A stretch of DNA of 6,377 nucleotides. Origin: Bacteroidota bacterium (GTDB lineage: Bacteria; Bacteroidota; Bacteroidia; Chitinophagales; Chitinophagaceae). This document shows positions 4,812 through 6,377 of this stretch, in pieces. The stretch is taken from positions 1-6,377 of the forward strand of contig JAGWTK010000233.1 in the NCBI GenBank assembly GCA_028876035.1, in the 5' to 3' direction. The translations under genes and the position numbers were made by a program. The first letter of the stretch is position 1. The number at the start of each line of letters is the position of its first letter. The notes under the pieces were generated by a model. It saw only the letters and a program-made list of their open reading frames with translations, was not told the DNA's origin and did no database searches.

Positions 4812-6377
4812 ATGGAAATCACCGCCGCTACAGCCGCTCAACTAAGACTCACCGCCGACGAATTTGAACTTATTTGCCAAAAACTTGGCCGCACCCCCAA
4901 TTTCACCGAGCTCTGCTGCTTCTCCGCGATGTGGAGCGAGCACTGCAGTTATAAGAACTCGATCAAGTACCTCAAAACCCTTCCGCGTGAAGGCAGGAAA
5001 ATGCTCGTGAAGGCTGGTGAAGAAAATGCCGGGCTGATGGATATAGGAGACGGCTATGGCGTTGTTTTCAAAATTGAATCGCACAATCACCCTTCGGCCA
5101 TTGAGCCCTTCCAGGGTGCAGCGACCGGAGTAGGCGGAATTCACCGGGATATCTTTACGATGGGTGCACGCCCCATTGCCTCCCTTAATTCGTTGCGTTT
5201 TGGCGATATCCAGGAACCAAAAACCCAGCACTTGCTGAGCGGTGTTGTGCATGGCATTGGACACTACGGCAATTGTTTTGGTGTGCCAACGGTGGGTGGA
5301 GAAATTTATTTTGAGTCTTGCTACCATACCAACCCGCTAGTAAACGCCATGAGCGTGGGCATTGTAAAAAATGGAGAAACGGTTTCGGCTATCGCGAAAG
5401 GTGCTGGCAACCCGGTGTTCTTTGTAGGAAGCGCAACGGGTAAAGATGGCATTGGCGGTGCGTCTTTTGCTTCGGCAGATATCACTGCGGAAAGTGCAGA
5501 AGAACTGCCGGCGGTACAGGTGGGTGATCCTTTCCAGGAAAAGAAATTGCTGGAAGCATGCCTGGAAGTTATAAAGACCGGGGCAGTCGTAGGGATGCAG
5601 GATATGGGAGCGGCTGGTATCATCTGCTCTACTTCCGAGATGAGTGCTAAAGGTGAGTCGGGTATGCGCATCAACCTGGAAAAAGTGCCCGCCCGTCAAA
5701 CCAACATGAAAGCATGGGAACTCCTGTTGAGTGAAAGCCAGGAACGTATGCTGATGGTGGTTGAAAAAGGAAAGGAAGCAGCTGTGCAGGCTGTATTTGA
5801 TAAATGGGACCTTCCCTGCGCTGAAATCGGTGAAGTAACAAATGATGGCATACTGAACTTTTATATGCATGGCGTCCTCGAAGCCTCATTGCCGGCGCAT
5901 GAACTGGTGCTGGGCGGTGGTGCGCCCCAATACGCGCGCGATACCCGGGAACCTGCTTATTTTAAAAAGATACAATCGTTTGATGCCGCAACGATTCCTC
6001 CTGCAGGCGATATACAAACCATCGCCAGGCAACTTGCCACCGCGCCGAATATTGCGTCTAAACGGTATGTATATACGCAATATGACAGCATGGTGGGCGC
6101 GGGGAATGCTTCTACCAATGCTCCCTCCGATGCAGCCGTGGTGGTGGCGAAACCAACCGGCAAAGCACTGGCCCTTACCACGGACTGTAACAGCCGGTAC
6201 GTATTTGCCGATCCATATAAAGGTGGAATGATTGCGGTTGCGGAAGCCGCCCGCAATATTGTGTGCAGCGGTGGTGAACCGCTCGGCATTACCAACTGCC
6301 TGAACTTCGGCAACCCTTATGATCCGGAAGTGTATTACCAGTTCGTGCATGCCCTGAAGGGTATGGGTGAAGCCTGC
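4812..6377 (+). CDS. purL: Phosphoribosylformylglycinamidine synthase, small-form PurL subunit (3'-truncated by window edge)
   Basis: This enzyme performs the fourth step of de novo purine synthesis in the cytosol: FGAR + ATP + ammonia from glutamine to FGAM. The 522 codons present follow Bacillus-type small PurL almost throughout. WSEHCSYKNS (41-50) holds the catalytic-region His44. FKIESHNHPSA (86-96) and EPFQGAATGVGG (98-109) form the ATP/Mg site. Further landmarks are NSLRFGD (126-132), GNCFGVPTVGGE (153-164), GMQDMGAAG (261-269), LSESQERM (306-313) and TTDCNSRY (456-463). About 220 more residues are expected past the right edge, judging by the roughly 740-residue family. The N-terminus lacks the extra domain of the 1,200-1,300-residue Escherichia-type enzyme, so separate PurS and PurQ (glutaminase) subunits should be encoded elsewhere. 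ATG 4812 fits the family start and has its own promoter; no frameshift or lost key residue is seen. Confidence 0.97.
   Translation, partial: MEITAATAAQLRLTADEFELICQKLGRTPNFTELCCFSAMWSEHCSYKNSIKYLKTLPREGRKMLVKAGEENAGLMDIGDGYGVVFKIESHNHPSAIEPFQGAATGVGGIHRDIFTMGARPIASLNSLRFGDIQEPKTQHLLSGVVHGIGHYGNCFGVPTVGGEIYFESCYHTNPLVNAMSVGIVKNGETVSAIAKGAGNPVFFVGSATGKDGIGGASFASADITAESAEELPAVQVGDPFQEKKLLEACLEVIKTGAVVGMQDMGAAGIICSTSEMSAKGESGMRINLEKVPARQTNMKAWELLLSESQERMLMVVEKGKEAAVQAVFDKWDLPCAEIGEVTNDGILNFYMHGVLEASLPAHELVLGGGAPQYARDTREPAYFKKIQSFDAATIPPAGDIQTIARQLATAPNIASKRYVYTQYDSMVGAGNASTNAPSDAAVVVAKPTGKALALTTDCNSRYVFADPYKGGMIAVAEAARNIVCSGGEPLGITNCLNFGNPYDPEVYYQFVHALKGMGEAC

Noticed and set aside
5337..5870. 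Long minus-strand open frames over purL (also 4842-5327 and 5886-6350)
   Set aside because: They are complements of strongly conserved purL sequence; their translations are rich in His, Phe and Cys without domain character.

Overview
The window looks like chromosomal DNA of a Bacteroidota bacterium, plausibly a Chitinophagaceae-like genome of moderate GC. The evidence is two perfect copies of the Bacteroidota -7 promoter pattern TAnnTTTG ahead of genes, the absence of clear Shine-Dalgarno sequences, and protein families of that flavour. The genus is an inference only. There is no sign of a mobile element, CRISPR array, tRNA or rRNA.

Layout. Bases 1-300 are AT-rich and carry no convincing complete gene. 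They hold a cluster of inverted repeats (157-247) and a promoter -7 element (256-263). Two co-directional genes follow, 16 bases apart: a kinase-fold phosphotransferase (301-1338) and a HAD class IIA-type protein (1355-2206) that lacks the usual second catalytic aspartate. A multi-pass membrane protein lies on the minus strand (2176-3441); its 3' end overlaps the HAD gene tail-to-tail by 31 bases. A 113-base divergent spacer separates it from a GT4 glycosyltransferase (3555-4700) of the type that builds lipid-linked or surface glycans. After another 111-base spacer with a promoter comes purL (4812 to the right edge, about 70% of the gene), encoding the small-form FGAM synthase of purine biosynthesis.

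How the genes fit together. The phosphotransferase and HAD gene probably form a two-gene transcription unit, and may act on the same unknown metabolite. The membrane protein and the GT4 enzyme share a divergent control region and both fit cell-surface polysaccharide work, but no full polysaccharide cluster is visible. purL is a housekeeping gene with its own promoter. I see no strong evidence for a new defence or mobile system. The most unusual items are the self-complementary segment at 157-247 and the altered catalytic motifs in the kinase/HAD pair.
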